From positions 13,660,982 through 13,724,981 of the forward strand of contig NC_045134.1 of the NCBI RefSeq assembly GCF_007655135.1: a DNA stretch of 64,000 bases, in the 5' to 3' direction. The notes beneath the pieces were generated by a model that searched no databases, was not told the DNA's origin, and saw nothing but the letters and a program-made list of their open reading frames with translations. This document shows positions 36,458-48,471 of this stretch, piece after piece; positions within the stretch are counted from its first letter, which is position 1, and each line of letters opens with the position of its first letter. A program made the translations under genes and the position numbers. This DNA is from Punica granatum. Lineage: Eukaryota; Streptophyta; Magnoliopsida; Myrtales; Lythraceae.

Positions 36458-36547
36458 GCCATTCATATCTTTCAAAAATGATCTCAGAGAATATGATAAT
36501 AAGCCATTCATATCTTTCAAAAATGATCTCAGAGTATATGATAATAA
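36458..36547. repeat. 45-bp tandem duplication
   Basis: Two head-to-tail copies start GCCATTCATATC and end near ATGATAATAA. They differ at one position (GAGAATATG against GAGTATATG). Confidence 0.9.
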
Positions 36548-38370
36548 TGTCTAGTCTTAATTAACCTGCAATTTTTTTTCCTTATTTTTCATGTTTTTCT
36601 AGCTAATGGTTGTTTTGTCAGCAGTATATATGTTTTTTTTTAAATCAATATATTTTTATTTTACCACCATCAATATATGTTGATGGATTCTCCATTTTTA
36701 TTAAAAGTTGTGTGATTCCCTTTTTGAGGGACTTTTGTCTGTTGAACGTGGAGTTGGGGAGGATGAATATGCTTAAGTTGAAAGGGAAATTCTATGATGC
36801 AATCATTAAAAATGCTGGATAGTATAACTAAATATTCTGTAATTGAATAGAAGTAATATATTTTTTAACATGAGCTACCGCATTATCACGGTGATAATTA
36901 GTCACCATATAAAATCCCTTTCCCCAAAAGAAAAAAGGGAAATTGAAGAACTGGGAAGTACCGGAGAGCTCGGGAGGGAGGGGCGAGAAAAAGAAAAAAA
37001 GAAAAAATTACGTTAGAAATGAGTGTGTGAGGGGGAGAAAAGAGACAGACCCTGCTCCTTAAAAAAAAAAAAAGGAAACAAAGAAATTAACAATTCTTAG
37101 AAGCTTTTATTTTAGGTATTAAAATCTAATTTAATTGGCGATCGAGATTAGGTTTTTGGGATTTCAATTGTCACCACTTTAAATAGCTTTTTTTTTAATT
37201 TGTTACATTAGAAATATCCTAATTTTTCGGTGAAACACAAAATTACGCAAATTTATTTACTGAAACTAATTCTCACTAACGCAATGACTTGACTATAACC
37301 AGCATATGACTTTAATGAATTTCGAATCCTTATACTGCAAGAAAGTTTGTTCTCTTAAATTTAATTAGGTCACTTAAGGCCTAGTATATTGCTATCATGG
37401 TTTTCTTGACTAGAAATACTGAAAATTGACATTAAATTTAGTAGGAAGAAATGTTAAATTTTGTATTATTTGAAAAACTAATTCGATAAATCTTTAAAAA
37501 ATTTGAATAATTTATTATTAGATGAGAGTAAATGATTTATATATAAATAATTTTATCATCAGTTTTAGTTATACTCATGATAGACCAAAAGAGATTGCTG
37601 AAAAAGTTTCTCCGACCCGCAACAAACCACAAATTACATCCTAGTTTTATCATCAATGTCATGGTGCATAAAAATGGACAGAGCTAAACGAAGAAAAAAT
37701 AATCTGCAATAGTGTATGCGTATATATATATATATATTAATTATATATATTTGTAAAACTTTTCAAGTATATGTATATTGTGATCCTTATGACCGTCAAT
37801 ACTTATTCACAGCTTGTTTCTGTTTGTTTATTGTTGTTTTTTTTTTTCACTCTTAGCTGTATTTTGATATAACAAATATTAGAATGTCTCATCTTAGAGG
37901 AAAATTTTATAACACATTTTTTTTTAATGTATGAATGTTGTATCTATGTGTTCAATTGCTTATATTTTTAATCTCGAATCTTTAAAAGTGAAAATTCAAA
38001 AAATCTAAGTTGCTGAGATTTTGAATATATGATACATCTACACCTAATTGTATATATTATAGCCCAATCCCACATTACACGAACCTTTAGATGGACAAAG
38101 AGTTTTATTAAAAAATAAAAATATTGAGGGAATTTCACCATGCTAAGACAGTAAGGAATTAAACTATCTAATTGCCGGATGCGTTTGTAGATTCTCGTTT
38201 TCTTTAACAAATGAGAGTGAGATCAATAATATTATATGTAAAATCACGGAGATCAAGTAGTCAATTAAAAACTCATATGCACAAATTCCTGCGATCAATA
38301 GCTAATCAATTAAGTTTGTGAGAGATGCTCATATCATCAAGAAAAAGAACTGTTGGCAATTTAATTTTAT

Positions 38371-39190
38371 GGCAAATTACCAAAAAAAAATTTAATTTTG
38401 TAAAACGTCTCAGTTTTGTCCTAAATTTTACTTTGCAACAAAAAAATCACATGTTTTGATAATCATCGCAGATTTGTCGTCCGTTACTATTCCGTTAAGA
38501 TTTTCTTCTATTTGCGTACATGGACTTTATGGGACCCATGAAATTTGCACATCATTTGATCATCCATCTCTTCTTTACAAAAATAACCTAAATTTTTATA
38601 AAAGTCTCAATTTTGTTATAGATCTTGATTTATAATTTTTAAAAAATACATGTCAGCACCTCATTTTGGTTCACCGGCTTAAGGAGAGAACATCAACAAC
38701 ATTCCTGACTACAATCCGAAAACTGTAACAGAAGTAGACCTAGCAAACCTCGGGTTACTATTCACAGCCGGGTCAACTCGGCTGACCCGACTGTGAATAG
38801 TAACCTGAGATTTACTGGGTCTTCTTCTATAATAGTTTCCGAGTTGTAGTTATGAATGTTGTTGATGTTCTCTCTTGGAGTCAGTGAACCAAAACGGGAT
38901 ATCGACATGTATTTTTTTTAAAATTATAAATCAAAATCTAGAACAAAACTGAGACTTTTATGAAAATTTAGATTATTTTTGTAAAGAAAAGATAAGATGA
39001 TCAAATGATGTGTAAATTTAGTGGATCCCACAAAGTCCACGTAGGCGAATAGACGGAAATTTTAACGGAATAGTAATGGAAGCCAAATCTGAGACGATTG
39101 TTAAAATATGCGGTTTTTTTTATTACAAAGTATATTTTAGGACAAAACTGAAACGTTTTACAAATTTTAAGTTTTTTTTGTAATTTACCC
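38371..39190. mobile_element. 820-bp fold-back element with near-full-length inverted arms
   Basis: The left arm (38371-about 38780) and right arm (about 38785-39190) are close inverted copies, so nearly the whole element folds into one long hairpin. The tip is GGTTACTATTCACAG on one side, inverted on the other around 38785. A 10-bp duplication TTAATTTTAT flanks it (38361-38370 and 39191-39200), as for Mutator-like insertions. There is no coding content. The word TGTCAGCACC inside (38651) matches the start of the 3-kb LTR family. Confidence 0.8.
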
Positions 39191-39200
39191 TTAATTTTAT

Positions 39201-41793
39201 ATTAAAATTAGTGTGCATTATCAAGATTCAGCGGGTTGAAAAAGTTTTTCTCAAATATTTTAGAAATGTCATTGTCATACGTGACACTCATATGTAGAAA
39301 TAATTATATGTAGAAATTATGAACCCTATTGATTGTTAATAAATGATTTAGATTTTTTTAAAAATATACTAATACTTAATATGTCAAACGGTATTAAGGT
39401 AACATTTTAACTTCCTAATTTTAATTTTAATTTTCAACATTTCTAATTAGAAGAGTATGAACGCAATGTACTAGGCTTTAAATGGCCCTACTAATTTGAA
39501 GAAACGAACTTTATAAGGTTCGAAATTCATTAAAAAATCTTATAGTTAAGGTCAAATCACTGTTCAAGTGAAAATTAGTCTCAATCATGTAATGTACTCT
39601 CCCATTTCATTGAAAAAAATTTAAGGCAATTATAACAAGAATAAAAACAGTCTACTTAAATTGGGGATCAATTCAAATAGATATTTTATATTAAACTGAT
39701 GAAAAAAAATGGTGACTGCTGTTGGAAAAAATCCATCCAATCATCACCACCATTAAATGGCCATGTTTTATATGTCTTTTGAGTTATTAATAGAAAGTTC
39801 GGAATCTTAATTAGGATTAACTCTCTTTCCCGGTTATGGGGGATTCTGGCGAACTCTTTAAGTTGGGCTGAGATTTAATCATCATACTTTCGTATAGACA
39901 AGTTCTAAATTATATAGGTACCATAATATTGAAAATTACATTCTCTATTACGTTGCTTTCGCCTCTTTAGAAAATAATAAAGGGCATTGACATAGAAATT
40001 GTTAAATTCGAGTTTGCTTGCTTCATCCTTGCACCAACTCCAATAGAGTCCATGTCAGATGAAATCACGGTTGCCATCATCTATTCATTATCCTAGGGTC
40101 AGAAGTCAACCAACAATAGCCCGATCAGGCAAGTAAAGAGAAAATTGTACATTACTACGTGACAACGGTTATTAAGAGTTAAAAAAATAATTAAAAAAAT
40201 CCCATTCCGCGCCAACTACAAACAATAAAATAATTAGGCATATATATTTTCACCACGTCATAGATTAAGTTTCTAAGTTAGAGATAAGTTTAAACTTGTA
40301 TAAGTCTAATGAAAATTTAATAGGTATCAAAGTGAATTATACTTTCGTGCGCTTATGTGGACTCATACTATACGGAATCCAGTACTGAGAGCAATAGAGG
40401 TGTGTCTTACATTAGTCCCCCATTGTCGAAGCTAGGATAAGAAGATCCCCACTTGCAGTAAGTTGTTAAGTGTAGGCATTTAAGAGCATGTAGCACGTGT
40501 ATGTAGTGAAAAAAGAGATCACATGTTACCATATGAGAGCTGACAAAAAAATTCAAATAATTAGGTATGCATGCGGCTTGAGTTCTATTACCTAATAATT
40601 TCAGCTTTTCAGTCAAGATGGGCTTAAGCATGTACAGGCCTGATCAAAATTTAATACCATTTGTGTCATTTTCTCATTCCAATCTATGGTATATATATAC
40701 ACACACACATAAGAGATTTATCATGGCTAGAACTTTTAACCAAATTTTGCTATTTGTACTGAATTTCTCATCACTTGACTCTTCGTATTCTTTAGAAAGC
40801 CGTTACTTTTAATAAGATTCAATTCATTAGAGCAAAATTACTTCCATCAACATATTTGATATCAACATGAATATTCTCATTTCTTCTCGACTTTTCCCCT
40901 TTCCCTTGCTAAAATTGCAGCAAAACACCTTGTATTCCTTAGAAAACCGTTATTTTTTTATAATATTCAATTCATTAGAGAAAAATTACTTCTATCAACC
41001 CATTTGGCATCAACATGAAAATTCTCATTTCTTCTAAAATTTTTCCATTTCCCTTACTAAAATTTCATTAAAGCTCAACAAATTATTATCTTAATAAATA
41101 AAAATTCCTCCATCTTACCATATGCCAAGTAGGGAAAATTTTCATACATACCCATTTCTTTTTTTGGGGGGCAATTTTTTCCTCTTTTTTTTTGTAATTT
41201 TTGTGAATTTTCTTTGAGTTTTTAATCTTTTTTGATTTTTTATGAGGTGTCGCACAAGGAGTGGTGCCACTTGTGCAAATGTACACTAACTTCTGTCAAC
41301 TCCATGTCAGCAATTGAAAGAAAAATGTGAATTTGACAGTAAGCCATTTTTGAGATAACAATTTAAACTTGTGGTTTTTTTTGTTACACAGTAAAATTTA
41401 GATCAAAACCGAAAATTTTCTATAAACTTGACTTTTTTTTATAATTTACCTTTAGTATTTTATATATGTTTCATTTTTTCTTTTGGAAAGTGAGGATGTC
41501 CGAGTTTCGGTCAACTATATCCCACATCTTTATGAACATCATCTATGTTTACGGGGCCGATCATTGGAAATAGGGGTCCAATATGGAGTATTCTTTTATA
41601 TGATATAAGAAGTATTCCATACATATTTTTAATCTTACTTCGCTACTTTTTTCATATTTTTAATTGTTTCTTTGAGTATGTTCTCTCTTTCATATGTATA
41701 AAAAAAACTCGAACTATGTATGACAACACAAAAAATTAGTAAAAACAATGTATAAGAATAATAGACTTCATGTCAAAAATAAATTATAATAAT
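39201..41793. other. AT-rich spacer with duplications and a fold-back fragment
   Basis: No gene is seen. A tandem duplication of about 147 bp lies at 40782-41068. The sequence at about 41367-41462 resembles one arm end of the fold-back element at 38371-39190, so it may be a truncated copy. Confidence 0.4.
40782..41068. repeat. About 147-bp imperfect tandem duplication
   Basis: Two diverged direct copies (about 40782-40918 and 40929-41068) share TTCAATTCATTAGAG, AAATTACTTC and ATCAACATGAA...ATTCTCATTTCTTCT in the same order. No coding capacity is apparent. Confidence 0.7.
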
Positions 41794-44700
41794 TGTCAGC
41801 ACCTAATTTCGGTTCATCGGCTCCGAGGGGGGCAAAATTGTCATTTCCCAATTTATCACCTTTTCTTAAAAAAAATATTTTTAATTACATTAAATATGTT
41901 AAAAAAAAAAAGAAAATAGTCGGGCAAGGCCGGGCAGGCCGGGCAGCGTTGACCGGCTGCCCGTGACTGCCGGCCTTCTTTAAAAAAAAAAAATAAAAAA
42001 AATTTCGGGCAGGCTGGGCAGGGGCCGGGCAGCGCTCGCCGGCTGCCCGCGATCCCTGCCGGCCCCAATTTCCCCAAATCGCGATATTCGCGATTTCCCC
42101 CGAAATCGGTCAAAATCTTAACGGAAAAGGGGATGAAATTGCAATTAAATAAACAGAAATGGAATTCGGCTAGGGAGGAAGGGGACCCATGGAGAGAAAT
42201 CGAAAAATTTGCTCCCGTTTTAAGGAATTTTGAAATCGGTGGAATTCAGAACTGTCGCCGGAAAATTGCGAAAACTCCCTCGATTCCGACCGTTTCGACC
42301 TCGGTGAAGCCCAAATCGGACACCGCATAGCCCAAGCGGCGCCCAGAGCTATCTCCCGCGCCCTCTCGTGCCGTCGTCACAGTGTCCAGAGGCTAGAATC
42401 GCTGCCCGCGGCGTTATCGCTGCCACCCCCGGCGATCTCGACCGCCCGCCGGCTAACGGGCTTGGGCCCATTCCCCTTTTTTTTTCGCAGGTCCAGCCCA
42501 TTCAGGCCCAACACGCTTCAGTCCGACCCAAGCGCTCTTCCGGGCGGTTCCTCTTTCGGGCGGGCTGTCCGATCCGATCCGACCCGATCGCCGGTTATCG
42601 GGCCTCGACCCATTTTCCTTTTTTCTCAGGTCCAGCCCATTCAGGCCCAACACGCTTCAGTCCGGCCCAGCGCTCTTCTGGGCGGTTCCTCCTTCGGGCG
42701 GGCCGTCCGATCCGACCCGATTGTCCGGCGATTTTTTTTATTTACAGAGAAGCCCCTCAACTTTCCGGATTAGGTAAATCCTCGACTTAGTGGCATGATT
42801 AGGACTCATTTCCTGAATATTATTGCTTGCTTGATGGATATAATGTGAATTGAGTGTTCTTGGGTCGCGTGGGTGATCGGATTTGTCCCGAACTCGATTT
42901 TACGAACTTTCCATTTTGTTACATTTCTGTCCATAGGACACATTTTATTTTTTTCAGATCTGCTCCGAACCCTAAAATTTATTTTCAACCAAGTCCCGGT
43001 CATTTTTCTATTTTCCAATCAGTCCTTGGATTTTTCAGAATTTCTCAAGCGTCCCAAAATACTTTCCAGGTTGTTTCAGTTTAGTCCCTGGGCCATTTTT
43101 CACCCTTTTCAGATCTGCCCCGCATTTCAAAATTTCTTTTCAATCAAGTCCCAGTCATTTTACTATTTCCCAATCTGTCCTGGAATTCCTAGAATTTTTC
43201 AAGCATCCCAAAGGACTTTCCAAGTTGTTTCAGTTTAGTCCTGGGGCCATTTTTTATTTTCAGAATCAGTCCCGATTTTCAAATCCACTTCAAATAAGTC
43301 CTAGAACATTTTCAGTAATTTTTTGCACAGTCCCCTTTTTTTAGAATTTTCAAATCAGTCCCCAATCTTTTAGAATTTTCAGATCACTCCCCAATGTTTT
43401 CAGAATTTTCAAATCAGTCCTTGCTCTTTTAAAATCGTTCAATTCAGCCCCTTGGACATTTTCTAAAATATCCGACCCTTTTTTATTTGGATCACCCACC
43501 GACAATGCATGTGCCCCATTTAAATATTTCATTTTTGTAATTATGTGAACATGTCGGAAATTAGAGTTTATCGGGCGGTCAATTAATGACTATCTCGACG
43601 GCTCGAAATCCGTAGACTAAAGCATTCGGCAAATTTCTAACTAACCTAAAATTCTACATACGGGATAATCGGGACGTTAAATTTGGATAAATTAAATCAT
43701 TTGACACTTTTAAATGAATTGCACGAACCGATATAATAACCTGTAATCGCATCGACAGTTCAAGAACTGTTAATCATGCCCTTTTCAAAATTCACAATTT
43801 CAAATGCACCGAATTACGTACAACGTAATCTTGATTTTCATGCACACACATATTTACCGATTCAAGAGCATGATTACCGGTTCTTGTCCTGCCGTCACTC
43901 TAGTGTAGGTTTGTGTTTAGAACGGGTTAAAACATGGGAAAACAGATTAATTTCAAACTCGGCTTAATCAAACATGGTCAAATAGTCAAATAGAGGGTTA
44001 GGTTTGGGGTTTTTAGGTGAAAAACACACTTAATTTGTAAAAGCCATATTGTCACGATACAGAATAATTTAAAAACAACCCACACATTCGAGACTTGACT
44101 ATGGACATCACGTCTGTCGAGTCCGTTAAAATAATGCCGGATGCTACATACCCTATCCATCACCCCTTTTTGCTTGTTTTAAAGTAGGATTTGTATGCCA
44201 AGATACCTCGGGTAATAATCAGTTAATTCACGTAAATTCGGCGATAACAAAACCCCATTGATTGTTTATTTGAGTTTGCTTGTTTCATCTTTTGCACTTG
44301 ATTGTTATGCGGATCGAGCCTGATCCCTTAGGACTCGATTCACACTGGGTCCAACGCCCATAACCGTCAATTACGGGATCCAATACCCCCATACACCGAG
44401 TGCGCATTTAATTTAATTTTCGGTCTTTTCCAAACTATACGGTGAGCATGAGTGAAATCATGGCCGAATGCGAACCGACCGGGATTTAGTCATTGTAGTT
44501 TGCCTTTTATTTATTTGAGAGAACAATGTAAGGTTTTACATTATACATTTATTCATGTAAAATCCCGGTCGGAGAGTGGACGGTCAGAGCGTTTCTTCGA
44601 ATTTAACGGTGTCAAAACGCATAAGATGAGCGGAACTTAATAAAGCGGTAATTAAATAAAAATAGCAAGCCTAAACAAGCTAGAGTACCGAAAGGGCGTG

Positions 44701-44966
44701 TGGGATATAGGCCCACACGTAATAGAACCCCCGAATTTGGAATTTTCGGTTCCGTACAGACCATTGCCTTAGCATCTTAGGTGTACCTCGTACCCCTAGA
44801 CCAGGGTAACTTGCCGGCCCTCGACTTTCGGGTCGTAAAATGGCAAGTGGCGACTCCTTCTCACGTGCGTCCGTCGCGCGTCCCCGGGAAGGTGGACACT
44901 CCCAAGCCGCGTTGCATTTAGGCGCGCGCATGCGTGCCCCGACGAGACGAAATTCGGGTGCGCACA
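41794..44966 (+). mobile_element. Solo LTR, 3173 bp (TGTCAGCA family, copy 2)
   Basis: The element starts TGTCAGCACC and ends CGGGTGCGCACA, with a perfect 5-bp duplication ATAAT (41789-41793 and 44967-44971). It aligns in the same orientation over almost its whole length with 24077-27145. The 104-bp size difference is largely explained by an internal tandem duplication of about 140 bp (42447-42727). No gag-pol genes adjoin it, so it is a solo LTR. The open frames in its GC-rich part have low-complexity composition and are not credible genes. Confidence 0.85.
42447..42727 (+). repeat. About 140-bp tandem duplication inside solo LTR copy 2
   Basis: The block from GCCGGCTAAC to the GATCCGACCCGAT region occurs twice in direct orientation, sharing GGTCCAGCCCATTCAGGCCC and AACACGCTTCAGTCC. 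Copy 1 of the LTR has this block once. Confidence 0.8.
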
Positions 44967-44971
44967 ATAAT

Positions 44972-46850
44972 AATATGTAAAACATCGTTGAAATAAATAA
45001 TAATCAATTTATAAAATGGCTTAATAAGGGGTAGCTTCTTGCAATCAATATTTCTTTTTTCTTTTTTTTAACGATATGTGTGTTAATCTGGGTCCTGAGA
45101 AAGAGGAACTTCTTATTTTCTTTAAAAAAATTTAATTAAATTGACTATATATGTGATTTCTAAATTTTTTTTAACAATGAAGCACTTTATTGGTTATTTT
45201 ATTCAATCTTTTATCATAGTGATGATAGATGTCCAAAAGTGATTTTGAGCAGGATATATTTTATTTAGAATACTAAAGTCAAGTTTATAATGACTAACAT
45301 TTATTACCTTCAGATTTTATTATACCTAGCTATATATAATGAATTAAATTGGTTTTAGTATGGAGTCATCTTGAGCTACCACATCCTGTCATAATTTTTT
45401 TTTTATAATTTTTTAATTTCTTTCCTTCTACTTGTGCTTATGCTTTTGGACACCAATATACTAGACATTTTTCTATTTCATACCTATTCCATTGTTAATA
45501 TTTTCACCTTCACATTTGTCAGATAATTGTAGAAAATTTTCTCATCTTCATTGTAAAGCCTTTTTTTTTTTTTATAGTTTTTAGATAATGAGTTTTAATT
45601 TTTTCTTTGTAAAACACTATTTCTTTTAGGATTAATTTCACAAAATTACACGATATTTTGAAAAATTTCACCACATAGCACATATATATTAATTTCACCA
45701 AATTGCATGATATTTTGAAATTTTTTCATGGCATAGCACGGCGTTAATTTTCCGTCAAATTCCTTAACAAAGAGCTAACGTGACCGACGTTGTGGGCCTA
45801 CCTTGCATAGCTAGACTTTTTGTGAGCCCTTAAATTTTTATAGTATAGCACAAAACTTTAAAAAAATTTACAATGTAGCATATATTGTATTAATTTTTTC
45901 ACAGTATAGAATGAAAGTTTAAAACTTTCACAATATAGCACATATAGTATTAAGGGTGGGCCCATAACATCGGCCACGTCAGCTCTTCATTAAGGAATTA
46001 ACAGAAAATTGACGCCGTGCTATACCATGAAAAAATTTCAAAATATCGTACAATTTGGGAAAATTAATACAATATGTCATTTATTGTTCAAATTTTCAAA
46101 ATATACGGTGAAATTAACCCTAAAAGAAATAGTGTTTTCATATAATTGATTTGGAGGCAGTCATATAATAAGCGTTTAAATCCGTCTTTTTTTCCGTTTT
46201 ATGTTCTTTTGCAGATGTAAAGCATACCTAATAAACTAAAATTACTTAGATGGATTTTAATCCTCTAATTCTATTTTTTTTAAAAAGATAGCATTCAAAG
46301 TTTTCAGTATACTAGTGAATTTACATCGACATTGCACTTGAAAAGTTCCTTAATTAAGTTAAAATACATAATGTTGGAATGACATAATATATGCTTTATT
46401 ATGTCTTGCACAAGTATACAAAATTTATTGCGCCTACAAAGTGTTGACGATTTCAAAATCAATCAATTTCTTTATTTTAGAAAAGAAATATATAAATTAC
46501 AATTAAAATAAATTTTCTACTTTTGGATGAATTTGTGATTGTTTCTAACCGGAAATACATCCTTTCTTTAAACTAAAAAAAATAAAAACATTAAAATATT
46601 TATAAGGGTTAATGTTCCGAAAGTATGAAATTTGCCCATTTTATCATTTCGAGCACAAACTTTTTTAATTACTAGTGAAAGGGCACATGCGTAGCACCTG
46701 CATGGTTTGTAATGAAATGTATATATAGTACTGTGTTAGAAAAACAAAGTTGAATCGGTAAAAATAAAATTAATATAAACTATTTGTAATTGTAGAATGA
46801 TAACTGCAATACAAGAAGTATATATATATTTTTGTTTTATTGAATTTCAA
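44972..46850. other. AT-rich spacer with one inverted-repeat element
   Basis: No gene is seen apart from the inverted-repeat element at 45611-46138. Confidence 0.4.
45611..46138. mobile_element. 528-bp inverted-repeat element (fold-back MITE)
   Basis: The ends AAAACACTATTTCTTTTAGG and its inverse match perfectly or nearly so. The inside continues as imperfect inverted copies with repeated words such as TATAGCACATATA and GGCCNACNTTG. There is no coding content. No confident target duplication was found, so the superfamily is unassigned. Confidence 0.65.
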
Positions 46851-47306
46851 TCAATTGTCTTCAAACACGTCATGAAATATGAGTCGTCCGACAGCTCGAT
46901 TATCCTCCGTTGCTTTGTCTATCATTGTGTTGAAAATATAAGATGGACCCACAACTCTTGCAATTTGTTTCGGTACCTGGCAACAAAAGAGATGAAATTT
47001 ATTACATACAACATTAAGCGATTCCAGTTGCATATAATCCTGAAAGCAGATTGTGACTTGAGAGAGGAGTGGGCAGTAGATCAAAATCATTGATTGGCCT
47101 CCCCTAAAAGAGATACTTAACCCATCCGACAAATCAGGCTCCCAATTATAACAAATATCTAAAATTTGATCTAATACATTAAAAACATCAATTTGACTAA
47201 CCTCATTTCGAAATTCCCATAGCCGGATATATGCATTATAATGGACATTATAATGCAAGTTATTACACTCAGTACCCGGACGAAAGCAAGCTAAAGCATA
47301 CCCCAA
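46851..47306 (-). CDS. Uncertain 151-aa open frame, possible pseudogene fragment
   Basis: This minus-strand frame lies downstream of a DA1-like pseudogene. It contains GYALACFRPGTE and CNNLHYNVHYNAYIRLWEF near its start, and no domain I recognise. Just upstream of its ATG the same frame reads SGHSLG, which resembles a lipase nucleophile-elbow motif, but this could be chance. The frame could be a remnant of the same broken locus or a non-coding coincidence. Confidence 0.2.
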   Translation of the reverse strand: MGYALACFRPGTECNNLHYNVHYNAYIRLWEFRNEVSQIDVFNVLDQILDICYNWEPDLSDGLSISFRGGQSMILIYCPLLSQVTICFQDYMQLESLNVVCNKFHLFCCQVPKQIARVVGPSYIFNTMIDKATEDNRAVGRLIFHDVFEDN

Positions 47307-47519
47307 CGAATGACCGGAGAACCAACTTTCCCGACTGATCCAAAATCACAAATTACAGTAAACAATCTCTCAGCTTGGACAAAGCAGTCCACTGATACTG
47401 AGAAAAAATAAAAACGGAGTGGCTGTTAATGCTTGTTTTAGGCTATACCAAGAAAATGATGTGTCAGAGAAATAAACGCCGATTAGATGTAAATCCGGAT
47501 GCTTGAATTAACGACATAC

Positions 47520-48100
47520 CTTAACCAAGTCTGAGCTGAAAAAACTGTGCAGATTCTTTGTCCCTTGGACAGGCAAAGTCTCCGAGTGACCCTGCCCACA
47601 AGAGCAAAGATTGTTCTATGCACTTCAGTTGAGTATGAGCTAAGAACATTAGCCACTTTTCCTAAGAAAATGTTGTAGTGATCAGAGCAGTATGATCAGA
47701 CTTCAAATGGTTAACAAGAAGAAAGAGCAATTAGTTGGACTTACGGTCTTCTCTCCTTCCCGTACGACATTCAAAGCTTCGCATTCGACTAAGAGCAGAG
47801 GAACATCATGCTGAACTTTCACATCCAGGCTTTTGTAGAATCCGTTTATATCTCGGTAAAGCAGTTGGCATTTGTTTGCATCCATTATTGGTGAATCAAG
47901 ACACCCTAGACACAGCTCTCGACCATCGTTTAGAGCATCCACCGGATCCGGCTTACGAATCATATACGACTGTTGCATCATTGAGGAGTTGCATCGTGCT
48001 CATGGGAATGGCAATACTTCTGAGCCCAAATGGAGGTGTGCCCTGTACTCGATTTGTCAATTAGATTTGGTGAAGATCTGTCAATGGCAAATTTTAAGAA
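47520..48100 (-). pseudogene. DA1-like LIM-domain protein, broken fragment
   Basis: From about 48095 leftwards the minus strand encodes pieces of the DA1/DAR family's LIM-like and following region: IEYRAH, then QKYC.SHEHDATP in another frame, then DALNDGRELCLGCLDS. After that come QLLYRDINGFYKSLDVKVQHDVPLLLVE and EALNVVREGEKT. At least two frameshifts and stop codons (around 48020 and 47985) break it. A donor site follows at 47744, and the next exon-like block lies at 47591-47520 (GHSETLP start). DA1 proteins are ubiquitin-binding peptidases that limit organ growth. The peptidase half is not recognisable, and upstream exons are absent where the retrotransposon begins at 48142. This is a truncated pseudogene. 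Confidence 0.7.
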
Positions 48101-48141
48101 ACGAACATAAAGTTGAGGCAATTCTTGAGATATTGGGGTGA

Positions 48142-48471
48142 TGCAATCTCACGGCATCGAATGCTCTTGTCGATCAAGAACAAGAAAGAAATACTAGTTT
48201 TTTTTATTCCCCTTCCAACGATGTGCTAATCCCCAGTATATACTCGAAGGTTTAGCATGGTAACAGAAGATAACAAAGCACCCAAATCCTTGCGAGATCA
48301 AATCTTACCTGCAAGATCAACTGTCAATCCTAAATGATAGGAAATTATTATGAAAATAGAAAATAACTAAAAATACGAATAAAACGGATAAGTGCCTAAT
48401 TGGCGTATCGCGGGTTCGGACGGGCTCGGCGTTGACTCCTCCTGACCTCTGGTGCTGAGCTGGTTCCATCA
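48142..48471 (-). repeat. 3' LTR of the Reina-like element
   Basis: Near-identical direct repeat of 52974-53304. The last 76 bp of the pol reading frame run into it, ending at 48396. Confidence 0.9.

Larger units (their letters stand above)
35995..38370. other. AT-rich region upstream of the transporter gene
   Basis: No gene is recognisable. It contains a probable SINE fragment (36331-36420), a 45-bp tandem duplication (36458-36547), a TA run near 37721-37738, and AT-rich sequence with no other repeat ends. Confidence 0.4.

Noticed and set aside
36331..36547. CRISPR-like repeat-spacer organisation
   Set aside because: Only two adjacent 45-bp copies exist, without spacers; this is a tandem duplication in a plant genome.
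42368..42790. 140-aa plus-strand frame
   Set aside because: It is the tandemly duplicated GC-rich part of solo LTR copy 2. The repeat in the protein follows the DNA duplication and matches no known domain.
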